In this document: in pieces, positions 9,970 to 17,513 of the stretch
Numbering within the stretch: the stretch's first letter is position 1
How the letters are laid out: each line of letters begins with the position of its first letter
Origin: an uncultured Clostridia bacterium
GTDB taxonomy: Bacteria; Bacillota; Clostridia; Christensenellales; Borkfalkiaceae
Length of the DNA stretch: 43,294 bases
Direction of reading: 5' to 3'
NCBI GenBank assembly: GCA_947177975.1
Contig: CAMWWH010000003.1
Location: forward strand, 1 to 43,294
Position numbers and translations under genes: made by a program
The notes under the pieces: model-generated
What the model saw: only the letters and a program-made list of their open reading frames with translations
The model's database searches: none
What the model was told of the DNA's origin: nothing

Positions 9970-10725
9970 TCTGATGAAGAAAAGTTTAATGAAGCGTTAA
10001 AACGTGCTGAAAGCGGTGACGCGCAGGCTCAGTGGGAAACAGGTGAAAACTATTATTGCGCTTTCGGTGTGAAAGAAGACCACAAAAAAGCGGTCTACTG
10101 GTATTTGAAGTCTGCGGAAAACGGCTTTGCCGAGGCTCAATACGAGATGGGCGAGTTTTATTGGTACGGCGATAGTCAAGCCAACCTTGACACGGACTAC
10201 GAAAAAGCCGCTTACTGGTATGAAAAAGCCGCACAGCAAGGGCACAAATTGGCCCAACTCCAATTAGGCAATTTATATTGCGATGGTTTAGGCGTTGAAA
10301 AGGACGGCGAGAAAGCTTTCTATTGGTTCACTAAATCCGCCGAACAAGATTATTCCTCTGCTGTTTACAATCTCGGACTATGTTACTTTGACGGCATAGG
10401 CGTTAATAAAGATTATAAAAAAGCGCTTGAACTTTGTTTCAAGGCAATAGAAATGACAGACGGCGAAACAGCTCGTCCATACACTACGATAGGTTATTGT
10501 TATGAAATGGGCTACGGCGTTGAAAAAGATACGCAAAAAGCAGTTGAGTTTTATTTGAAAGGTGCCGAAGGCGGTTGCGAAGTGGCAATGTATAATCTCG
10601 GAGATTGTTACAAGGACGGCGTTGGAGTAGAACAAGATTTGTATGTCGCAAAAAAATGGTATGAAAAAGCCGCGGAACACGGCGATAGTGACGCGCGTGA
10701 TACGCTTGAAAAGTATTTCAAGTAA
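9967..10725 (+). CDS. Sel1-like repeat protein (C)
   Basis: About six Sel1 units (AQYEMGEFYWYGD...YEKAAYWYEKAAQQGHKLAQLQLGNLYCDGLGVEKD...); bounded by 55-bp direct repeats. Confidence 0.9.
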   Translation: MSDEEKFNEALKRAESGDAQAQWETGENYYCAFGVKEDHKKAVYWYLKSAENGFAEAQYEMGEFYWYGDSQANLDTDYEKAAYWYEKAAQQGHKLAQLQLGNLYCDGLGVEKDGEKAFYWFTKSAEQDYSSAVYNLGLCYFDGIGVNKDYKKALELCFKAIEMTDGETARPYTTIGYCYEMGYGVEKDTQKAVEFYLKGAEGGCEVAMYNLGDCYKDGVGVEQDLYVAKKWYEKAAEHGDSDARDTLEKYFK

Positions 10726-10757
10726 AAAGGGTAAATGAGGGACGAGCTTTAATTATG
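10703..10757 (+). repeat. 55-bp direct repeat, copy 2 (3' end of Sel1-C, intergenic, ATG of next gene)
   Basis: Base-for-base identical to 9915-9969; offset 788 bp, one gene plus spacer. Confidence 0.97.
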
Positions 10758-11393
10758 GATAAACTGCCATACGAATATGACGGACTTCAGTCCGATTTAG
10801 AGTGCAAAGTGGGCGAGCCCGACCCGCTTATTCCCGACGGTGAAGTTAAGCCGTATCTTAAAGAAAAGATTACCGTTCCCGAAGAGGCGAACGGCAAGCC
10901 AAAGGGCAGCTGGAAAATACTCTTATGCATACTCGCGTGCGCCGCGCCGCTTATTGCCGCGGCGGTGTTGCTTTTTTTAAAACTTATCGTTCCCGCCGCA
11001 ATTTGCGCAGGCGTGTTCGTCTTGGGTGTAACCGTTTTTATTGTTGCTTTGGTTACGGCAGAAAAGCGGCTTTTAAGCGGAGTTAGTGTTTTAAACAAGC
11101 CCGACACCCGAAGAATAATTGCAACTGTAACGGAAAGCGTATGTGTAAAGCAAACTTACCGACCCTACCGCAAAGGCTGGCACGGCCCTCACGGGTACGA
11201 CCTTGTGGGCGCGGTTTACGTAATTACCGTTAAAGAAAACGGCGAAGAAAGTCAAAAAACATACGTTGCTAAAACAACGAGATATTACGCAAAAAACGAA
11301 GAAGTTGCGGCATATGTGCGAGGCAAATACGCATATATTGACGAAACAGACCGCTTTAACGAGAAAAAAACGGCTATGAGGAAAAATATATGA
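10755..11393 (+). CDS. Two-TM membrane protein of unknown function
   Basis: Two hydrophobic segments (ILLCILACAAPLIAAAVLLFLKLIVPAAICAGVFVLGVTVFIVALV), then a soluble domain; overlaps hisS start by 4 bp. Confidence 0.75.
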   Translation: MDKLPYEYDGLQSDLECKVGEPDPLIPDGEVKPYLKEKITVPEEANGKPKGSWKILLCILACAAPLIAAAVLLFLKLIVPAAICAGVFVLGVTVFIVALVTAEKRLLSGVSVLNKPDTRRIIATVTESVCVKQTYRPYRKGWHGPHGYDLVGAVYVITVKENGEESQKTYVAKTTRYYAKNEEVAAYVRGKYAYIDETDRFNEKKTAMRKNI

Positions 11394-12640
11394 TTAACAT
11401 ACCCAAGGGCACAAAAGACGTTCTGCCCGAACAAAGTTATATCTGGCAGTTTGTCGAGGACACGGCGAGAAGCACGGCGAAGTGCTTCGGATTAAAGGAA
11501 ATTCGCACGCCCGTCTTCGAGCATACCGAGCTTTTCCTTCGCGGAGTGGGCGAAACGACCGACGTCGTGACTAAGGAAATGTATACCTTCGAGGACAAGG
11601 GCGGCAGGTCGATAACCTTGAAGCCCGAGGGCACTGCGGGCGTTGCGCGGTCGTTTATCGAGAACGGACTTGCAAATTCTCCGCTGCCCTTAAAGGCTTA
11701 CTATATAACTCCCTGCTACCGCTACGAAAGACCGCAAAAAGGGCGCCTTCGCGAGTTCCACCAGTTCGGCATCGAGATGTTCGGAAGCGCCAAGCCCGAG
11801 GCGGACGCGGAAGTCATATTCGCCGCGCATACGTTTTTGGACAAGCTTGGCATAAAGGGCGCGCGTCTTGAAATCAATTCGATAGGCTGCAAGACCTGCC
11901 GCGCGGAATACAACAAGGCGCTTAAAGAATATTTCCGTCCCAACCTCGAAAATATGTGCGGAACGTGCCGCGACAGGTTTGATAAAAACCCTCTGCGTAT
12001 GCTCGACTGCAAGGAAGAGGAGTGCAAAAAGTACACGGCGGGCGCGCCGAAAATTCTCGATTATCTCTGTCCCGACTGCAAAGAGCATTTTGAAAAGGTC
12101 AAGGAATTTTTAACCGTTCTCGGAGTGGAATATACGGTTAATTCGGGCATAGTAAGGGGTTTAGACTACTATTCGCGCACGGTTTTCGAGTTTGTGTCGA
12201 CCGAAGTGGGCACGCAGGGAACAATCTGCGGCGGCGGAAGATACGACGGACTTATATCCGAACTCGGCGGCGGCAACGTGCCCGCGGTCGGCTTCGGTGC
12301 GGGAATAGAGCGGCTTATGCTTGCGGGCATTGATTCGCCTTCCGCACCCGTGCCCGACGTTTATATTGCCGGTATGGACGAGGCTACCCGCAAAAAAGCG
12401 TTTGAAATAGTAAACGGCTTGCGCACGCAGGGTATTGCGGCGGAGTGCGATTTAATGGAGCGTTCGGTCAAGGCGCAGTTCAAGTACGCGGACAAAATCT
12501 GCGCGAAGTACACCGCGGTTATCGGCGAAAGCGAGATGGCAAGCGGCAAGTGCAATTTAAAGAAAATGTCGGACGGAAGCGTATCCGAAGTTGCGTTCGC
12601 GGATATTTACGCGTATTTGACAAATAATAATCAGGGGTGA
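11390..12640 (+). CDS. hisS: Histidyl-tRNA synthetase
   Basis: PKGTKDVLPEQS, TLKPEGTAGVARSFIE, YRYERPQKGRLREFHQFGIE, GGGRYDGL. Confidence 0.97.
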   Translation: MINIPKGTKDVLPEQSYIWQFVEDTARSTAKCFGLKEIRTPVFEHTELFLRGVGETTDVVTKEMYTFEDKGGRSITLKPEGTAGVARSFIENGLANSPLPLKAYYITPCYRYERPQKGRLREFHQFGIEMFGSAKPEADAEVIFAAHTFLDKLGIKGARLEINSIGCKTCRAEYNKALKEYFRPNLENMCGTCRDRFDKNPLRMLDCKEEECKKYTAGAPKILDYLCPDCKEHFEKVKEFLTVLGVEYTVNSGIVRGLDYYSRTVFEFVSTEVGTQGTICGGGRYDGLISELGGGNVPAVGFGAGIERLMLAGIDSPSAPVPDVYIAGMDEATRKKAFEIVNGLRTQGIAAECDLMERSVKAQFKYADKICAKYTAVIGESEMASGKCNLKKMSDGSVSEVAFADIYAYLTNNNQG

Positions 12641-12647
12641 AAAAAAT

Positions 12648-12959
12648 ATGGTAGAAAAAATTGACGTTAAAAAATTCGACGAACTTATAAAGGGTGAAAC
12701 GCCCGTCGTGTGCGACTTTTACGCAGACTGGTGCGGTCCTTGCAAGATGCTTGCGCCCGTCATCGACAAGTGCAGCGAAAAGTTTACCGACGCGAAATTC
12801 GTAAAAGTGAACGTGGACGAGTGCTTCGAGCTTGCGGCGCGCTACGGAGTTATGAGTATTCCTATGATAGGCGTGTTCAAGGGCGGCGAGCTTGCGGACA
12901 AGTCGGTGGGCTTTACCTCGCAGTCGGAAACCGAAGAGTTTTTGAACGGCGTTTTGTAA
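12648..12959 (+). CDS. trxA: Thioredoxin
   Basis: VVCDFYADWCGPCKMLAPVIDK active site; SIPMIGVFKGG cis-Pro. Confidence 0.95.
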   Translation: MVEKIDVKKFDELIKGETPVVCDFYADWCGPCKMLAPVIDKCSEKFTDAKFVKVNVDECFELAARYGVMSIPMIGVFKGGELADKSVGFTSQSETEEFLNGVL

Positions 12960-13011
12960 GGTTCGATATAATAAAAAGTTTTATACTTTTTTTCATTAAA
13001 ACGGTAAATAA

Positions 13012-13395
13012 ATGTTAAATTTGGTCAATTCAATTGTGGCATTAGTTGCTTGTTTAATTTTATGGGCAATACTCAGCGGATCAATGATGCTTGCGGTAAG
13101 GCATAACGGCACTAAAAAAAGTTGGAAAAAAGTCGAGGAAAATTATCCGTATTTCAGCTACCGATTTTATAAAAAAGCGTTTTTCCTTGGTTTAAACCGC
13201 GCTATGCCGCTTAGCGTAGTTGTGCTGTCGTTTATCGTAAATATAGCTTTAATAATAATTGTGATTGCCTGCGTATGGAATATGATTCTAATGAATATCG
13301 TCGCTTCATACACTGCAAGAATATGTATGGGGGTATATTTTATTACAATATTGATTAGAGGAATCATATTTATCGTGAGAGGATTTAAAATTTAG
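13012..13395 (+). CDS. Small membrane protein of unknown function
   Basis: 127 aa with several hydrophobic helices; lower GC than neighbours; no clear SD. Confidence 0.6.
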   Translation: MLNLVNSIVALVACLILWAILSGSMMLAVRHNGTKKSWKKVEENYPYFSYRFYKKAFFLGLNRAMPLSVVVLSFIVNIALIIIVIACVWNMILMNIVASYTARICMGVYFITILIRGIIFIVRGFKI

Positions 13396-13423
13396 AAGTA
13401 CATAAACAATTTGCTTTAATCAA

Positions 13424-13463
13424 TTGCAAACAATGCCATACGGGTGTATAATATCCGTATGGC
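13424..13463 (+). promoter_or_regulatory. tsaE promoter: TTGCAA - 17 bp - TATAAT, -10 inside an inverted repeat that contains the ATG
   Basis: TTGCAA 13424-13429, TATAAT 13447-13452, GCCATACGG/CCGTATGGC arms 13435-13443 / 13455-13463, ATG at 13459. Confidence 0.7.
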
Positions 13464-13863
13464 AATCTTTTTATCTTGTAGCGAAAAGGCTACGGTTTCT
13501 TTTGCAAAAGAGTACGCAAAAACTCTGCGTGCGGGTGACGTCGTTTTATTGAACGGCGAAATGGGCGTGGGCAAAACTGTCTTCGTTAAGGGCGTCGCGC
13601 AGGGAATGGGTATTAAGGACGAAATTTTAAGCCCCACCTACGCGTATATGAACGACTACGACGGCAAGCTCTATCATTACGACTGTTACCGCTTGAAAAA
13701 CGGCGAGCAGGCGGAAAGTTTAGGCTTAACCGACTACTTCGGCGGCAAGGGCGTCTGCCTTATCGAGTGGGCGGAAAATATTTCGGACGTTCTGCCCGAG
13801 GATTGCAAAAAGGTGACGATTAAAAAAATCGGCACCGTAAACAGGGAGATTATCTGTGAGTAA
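13459..13863 (+). CDS. tsaE: tRNA threonylcarbamoyladenosine biosynthesis ATPase TsaE
   Basis: LNGEMGVGKTVFVKGVAQGMG, SPTYAYMNDY...HYDCYRL, LIEWAENI; ATG at 13459 preferred over the GTG at 13444 inside the promoter. Confidence 0.93.
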   Translation: MAIFLSCSEKATVSFAKEYAKTLRAGDVVLLNGEMGVGKTVFVKGVAQGMGIKDEILSPTYAYMNDYDGKLYHYDCYRLKNGEQAESLGLTDYFGGKGVCLIEWAENISDVLPEDCKKVTIKKIGTVNREIICE

Positions 13864-14479
13864 TTTTTTAGCGGTCGACACCTCGTCGCACTATCTGACC
13901 GTGGCGGCGTGCAAGGGTGAAAAACAGGTCGTAAAATTCGTCGGCGACTGCGCTATGCAGCACTCCGTCGTGCTTATGGACGAAATCGAAAAGGCTCTTA
14001 GCGAAGTGGGTTTAACTCCCGCGGACTGCGACTTTTTCGCCGCGGTGACCGGTCCCGGCTCGTTTACGGGTATACGCATAGGGCTGTCGTGCATAAAGGG
14101 CTACGCGGTAGCCTTGGGCAAACGCGCGGTGGGCGTAACCACGTTCGACATGCTTTCATATAATGTCAACAGCGGTTGTAATTACCTTATTGCCATCGAC
14201 GCTCTGCACGGCAACTACTACGTCTGCGGCTACGATGAAAACGGCGCGTGCAATCTGTCTCCCTGCTGTCTTTCGGCGGAAGAGATAATTGCGCTTGCCC
14301 GCCCCGTGTATGGCACGGAAGAGCTGACTTTGCCTTTATATACGCAGCTCGAACCCGATAAATGTCTGGTGTCCGCAGTTATTAAAGCGGAGGCGAGCGG
14401 AGGCGGCGCGCTCTCGGCGCTGTACGTTAAAAAGTCGCAGGCGGAGGAGGAGCGCGAAAAGCGCATACAGGGGCAATGA
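13856..14479 (+). CDS. tsaB: tRNA threonylcarbamoyladenosine biosynthesis protein TsaB
   Basis: FLAVDTSSHYLTVA, GPGSFTGIRIGLSCIKGYA; GTG start overlapping tsaE. Confidence 0.93.
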   Translation: MSNFLAVDTSSHYLTVAACKGEKQVVKFVGDCAMQHSVVLMDEIEKALSEVGLTPADCDFFAAVTGPGSFTGIRIGLSCIKGYAVALGKRAVGVTTFDMLSYNVNSGCNYLIAIDALHGNYYVCGYDENGACNLSPCCLSAEEIIALARPVYGTEELTLPLYTQLEPDKCLVSAVIKAEASGGGALSALYVKKSQAEEEREKRIQGQ

Positions 14480-14919
14480 ACGTTCGCAAGTGCAAATATG
14501 AGGACATTTTAGCGGTATCCGAGCTTGAAAAGGAATGTTTTAAGGGCGAGAGCTGGAACTTCGGCACGATTGCTTCTGCGTTCGGAAATTCTTCCTACGA
14601 GATGCTTGTCGCCGAAGAGGGCGGCGAGATTATCGGCTACGGCTGTACGTGCACAACTCTCGACACGTGCGATTTGGAAAACGTTTTGGTTGCCGAGGAG
14701 TACAGGCGCGGCGGCGTGGGCAGAGCGATTTTAAATGCTCTTTTGGATAACGCAAAGGAGCGCGGCGCGGAGAAGGTGTTTTTGGAGGTGCGCGTGTCCA
14801 ACTCGGCGGCAATGCGGTTGTACCTTTCCTGCGGGTTTTATGGGGTGCACGCGCGTACGCGTTACTACTCGGACGGCGAAGATTGCCTCGTAATGGTTAA
14901 GGAATTGAACCGCGAATAA
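14476..14919 (+). CDS. rimI: Ribosomal-protein-alanine N-acetyltransferase RimI (GNAT)
   Basis: ENVLVAEEYRRGGVGRAILNALLDNAKERGAEKVFLEVRVSNSAAMRLY. Confidence 0.92.
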   Translation: MNVRKCKYEDILAVSELEKECFKGESWNFGTIASAFGNSSYEMLVAEEGGEIIGYGCTCTTLDTCDLENVLVAEEYRRGGVGRAILNALLDNAKERGAEKVFLEVRVSNSAAMRLYLSCGFYGVHARTRYYSDGEDCLVMVKELNRE

Positions 14920-14937
14920 ATTTCGGGGTGAAGTTCC

Positions 14938-15663
14938 ATTTTTTTAAACGGCGGCTATTTAAGCGTCACCGACAGGGGCGCAGGCGATAGTGTGCTTTTT
15001 CTGCACGGCTATCTTTCGAACAAGGAAAGTTTTTATTATCAGACCCGATTTTTAGAGCAAAACGGCTACCGCGTGATTGCGCCCGATATGCCCGCGTTCG
15101 GGCAGAGCTCTCCAATTGATACGGCTTGGTCGGTGGGTGATTACGCCCGCTGGCTCGAAGATTTTATGGTGGCAAAGGAGCTTGACGGCTGTGCGGTCGT
15201 TGCACATTCTTTCGGCGCAAGGGTGATTTTCAAACTGCTCGGAAAGGAGCGGGGGCTTGTAAAAAAGCTTGTAATTACGGGCGGCGCGGGGCTTGTAAAA
15301 CCGCGTTCACCCGCATATATGCGGCAGGTAAAGCGGTACAGGCGCATAAAAAAGCTGTTTCCGAGGTATGCGGAAAGGCACTTCGGCAGCGAGGAATACC
15401 GTTCGCTTTCGCCGCTTATGCGCGAGAGCTACAAACTGATTGTAAACGAGGATTTGCGCGACTGCGCCGCAAAGGTGAGCGTGCCGACTCTGCTTATATA
15501 CGGCAACGGCGACACGGTGACTCCGCCGAACGAAGAGGGCGAAATTTTTCACTCGCTCATTGCGGACAGCCGACTGGAAATAATCGACGGCGGACATTTT
15601 TGTTTCAGCGAAAACAGCGAAAAGTTCAACGGACTTTTGCTGGAATTTTTAAAGAATAATTAA
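14938..15663 (+). CDS. Alpha/beta hydrolase, apparent ATT start codon
   Basis: In-frame reading from 14938 gives IFLNGGYLSVTDRGAGDSVLFLHGYLSNKESF...; VAHSFGARV nucleophile elbow, GGHFCF His; SD GGTGA 6 nt upstream of ATT; in-frame stop at 14929. Confidence 0.8.
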   Translation: MFLNGGYLSVTDRGAGDSVLFLHGYLSNKESFYYQTRFLEQNGYRVIAPDMPAFGQSSPIDTAWSVGDYARWLEDFMVAKELDGCAVVAHSFGARVIFKLLGKERGLVKKLVITGGAGLVKPRSPAYMRQVKRYRRIKKLFPRYAERHFGSEEYRSLSPLMRESYKLIVNEDLRDCAAKVSVPTLLIYGNGDTVTPPNEEGEIFHSLIADSRLEIIDGGHFCFSENSEKFNGLLLEFLKNN

Positions 15664-15671
15664 TGTAGCAA

Positions 15672-15839
15672 GCAAAACCGCGTTTTTGCGCAGCGCGACC
15701 CAATTTGCGCATATTTGCGGCTGACTGGGTGAATTGCCCCATTTTCTGATAATCGAGGGCACTTAAATAATGGGGCAAGAGGGCAACGCCCTAAAAATCG
15801 TCGGATTTATTTTGCGCCCCAAGCAAAAGAAATCGACGA
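15672..15839 (+). promoter_or_regulatory. Candidate structured leader / cis-regulatory RNA upstream of the MurF-like gene
   Basis: Inverted repeats: GCAAAA/TTTTGC (15672-15689); ACCCA/TGGGT (15698-15730); TTGCCCCATT/AATGGGGCAA (15734-15778); AGGGC/GCCCT (15780-15792); TCGTCG(G)ATTT..TTTTGC/GCAAAA..AAATCGACGA (15798-15839). Confidence 0.5.
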
Positions 15840-15851
15840 GAAAGGAAGATT

Positions 15852-17453
15852 ATGTTTTTTATCAACTGGCAAACAACATTGGAATGTGTGCTCATCGCGG
15901 TTGTGTTCGCGTGCTTTTTAAGCCTGACCGCCTTTAAAACGCTGGGCATTTTGCAGGGCTTCGGCTATAAAGGCGGTAAGCTCTTCGGCTGGGCGGGGCG
16001 CAAGAGCAACTTAACGCAGGCGCGCTTTTCTCTGCTTGCCATAGCCACGGCGCTCGCCTCGGCGGTAATCGCGCTGTGCTTCGGCTTTGCCGGCGCTCAC
16101 TGGTCGGCGGTTATAGGTCTGACCGCGTACCTTATATTCTTCGTTCTGTATCTGGTTGCCGAAAGCCGCCGCGCAATTAAAAACAGCGCAACGCTCACTC
16201 CGCGGTTCAAGCGGCTTTTAGTTACTTTCTGGCTGACGTTCGCGGTTATAACATATCTCGTAGTAACGCTTTTAAACTTCGGCGAATACGCGTGGGGCGC
16301 GCGGCTGTTTGCAACCTTAAAATACAGCGTACTCGCGGTTCTGCCGCTTTTGATTATCCCCGTTGTCTGCCTTGCCAATTGCATAACTCTCATTTGGGAA
16401 ACGCCGATAAATAAGTCGTACGTAAAGAAAGCCAAACGCGCGGTTGCGGCGGCAGATATAAAGGTAGTTGGCATCACGGGCAGCTACGGCAAGACGGGAG
16501 CGAAAAATATTCTAGCCGCTATGCTTGCCAAAAGTTATCGAGTGCTTTCGACCCCCTCGTCGTTCAACACACCTTTGGGTATCGCCCGCACGGTCAACGG
16601 CAACGACCTCAAAAACTTTGACGTACTGATTGCCGAAATGGGCGCAAGGCACAAGGGCGACATTGCCGAGTTGTGCGCAATCTGCCCGCCAGATTACTCG
16701 CTTATTACGGGTATCTGCCCCCAGCATTTGGAAAGCTTCAAGACTATCGAAAACATTGTAGCCGCCAAGGGCGAAATACTTACGGGCACAAAAATTAAGT
16801 GCGTGATAGCCGCGGACTGCTTCGAACACTTCAAGGATTTCGACGGAAACAAGGCTGTTTGCGACTGCGTGTCGGACGTCAAAGCCGACTGCACGGGTAC
16901 GGAATTTACGTTGAAGTTAGGCGGCGAGAGCAAGCGCGTCAAGACGGTGCTTTTAGGCGAACACAGCGCGTACAATATCGGGTTATGCGCGCAAGCCGCT
17001 TACGAAATGGGAGTGGGCTTAGAGCAAATCGCAGAGGCGGTCGGGGAGCTTAATTTCACCGAACACCGCTTACAGCTCATCGAGAACAACGGAGTTTTCA
17101 TTCTGGACGACGGCTACAATTCCAACGTCGTGGGCGCGAGGGCTGCGATAAAAGTTTTAAAATATTTCGGCGGCAAAAAGATTGCCGTCACTCCCGGTCT
17201 TGTGGAACTCGGCATTTTAGAGGAGAGAGAAAACGCGGCGCTCGGCGGTGAACTCGTCGGACTCGACTACGTGATTTTAGTCGGCGAAACGCTTGTGACC
17301 GCGGTTAAAAACGGTTACTTACAGGCGGGCGGCGACCCCGAAAAAATGGCCGTCGTTCCCAGCCTTGCGGCGGCTCAGGACGTGTTGAAGGACCTGCTTG
17401 CAAAGGGCGATTGCGTGTTGTTCTTAAACGACTTACCGGAAATTTATAATTAA
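15852..17453 (+). CDS. MurF-like Mur ligase with N-terminal transmembrane region
   Basis: GITGSYGKTGAKN P-loop, TPSSFNTPLGIARTVN, EMGARHKGDIAELC, DDGYNSN; four or five hydrophobic helices before residue ~190. Confidence 0.85.
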   Translation: MFFINWQTTLECVLIAVVFACFLSLTAFKTLGILQGFGYKGGKLFGWAGRKSNLTQARFSLLAIATALASAVIALCFGFAGAHWSAVIGLTAYLIFFVLYLVAESRRAIKNSATLTPRFKRLLVTFWLTFAVITYLVVTLLNFGEYAWGARLFATLKYSVLAVLPLLIIPVVCLANCITLIWETPINKSYVKKAKRAVAAADIKVVGITGSYGKTGAKNILAAMLAKSYRVLSTPSSFNTPLGIARTVNGNDLKNFDVLIAEMGARHKGDIAELCAICPPDYSLITGICPQHLESFKTIENIVAAKGEILTGTKIKCVIAADCFEHFKDFDGNKAVCDCVSDVKADCTGTEFTLKLGGESKRVKTVLLGEHSAYNIGLCAQAAYEMGVGLEQIAEAVGELNFTEHRLQLIENNGVFILDDGYNSNVVGARAAIKVLKYFGGKKIAVTPGLVELGILEERENAALGGELVGLDYVILVGETLVTAVKNGYLQAGGDPEKMAVVPSLAAAQDVLKDLLAKGDCVLFLNDLPEIYN

Positions 17454-17513
17454 GTTAATCAAAAAAACTGATTTCACCAAAGCGAAAAAATATTTTGCGG
17501 AGGTGATTTTTTT

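Noticed and set aside
12973-12993. AAAAAGT-TTTAT-ACTTTTTTT inverted repeat after trxA
   Set aside because: All-A/T stem except one G-C pair; too weak to call a terminator confidently.
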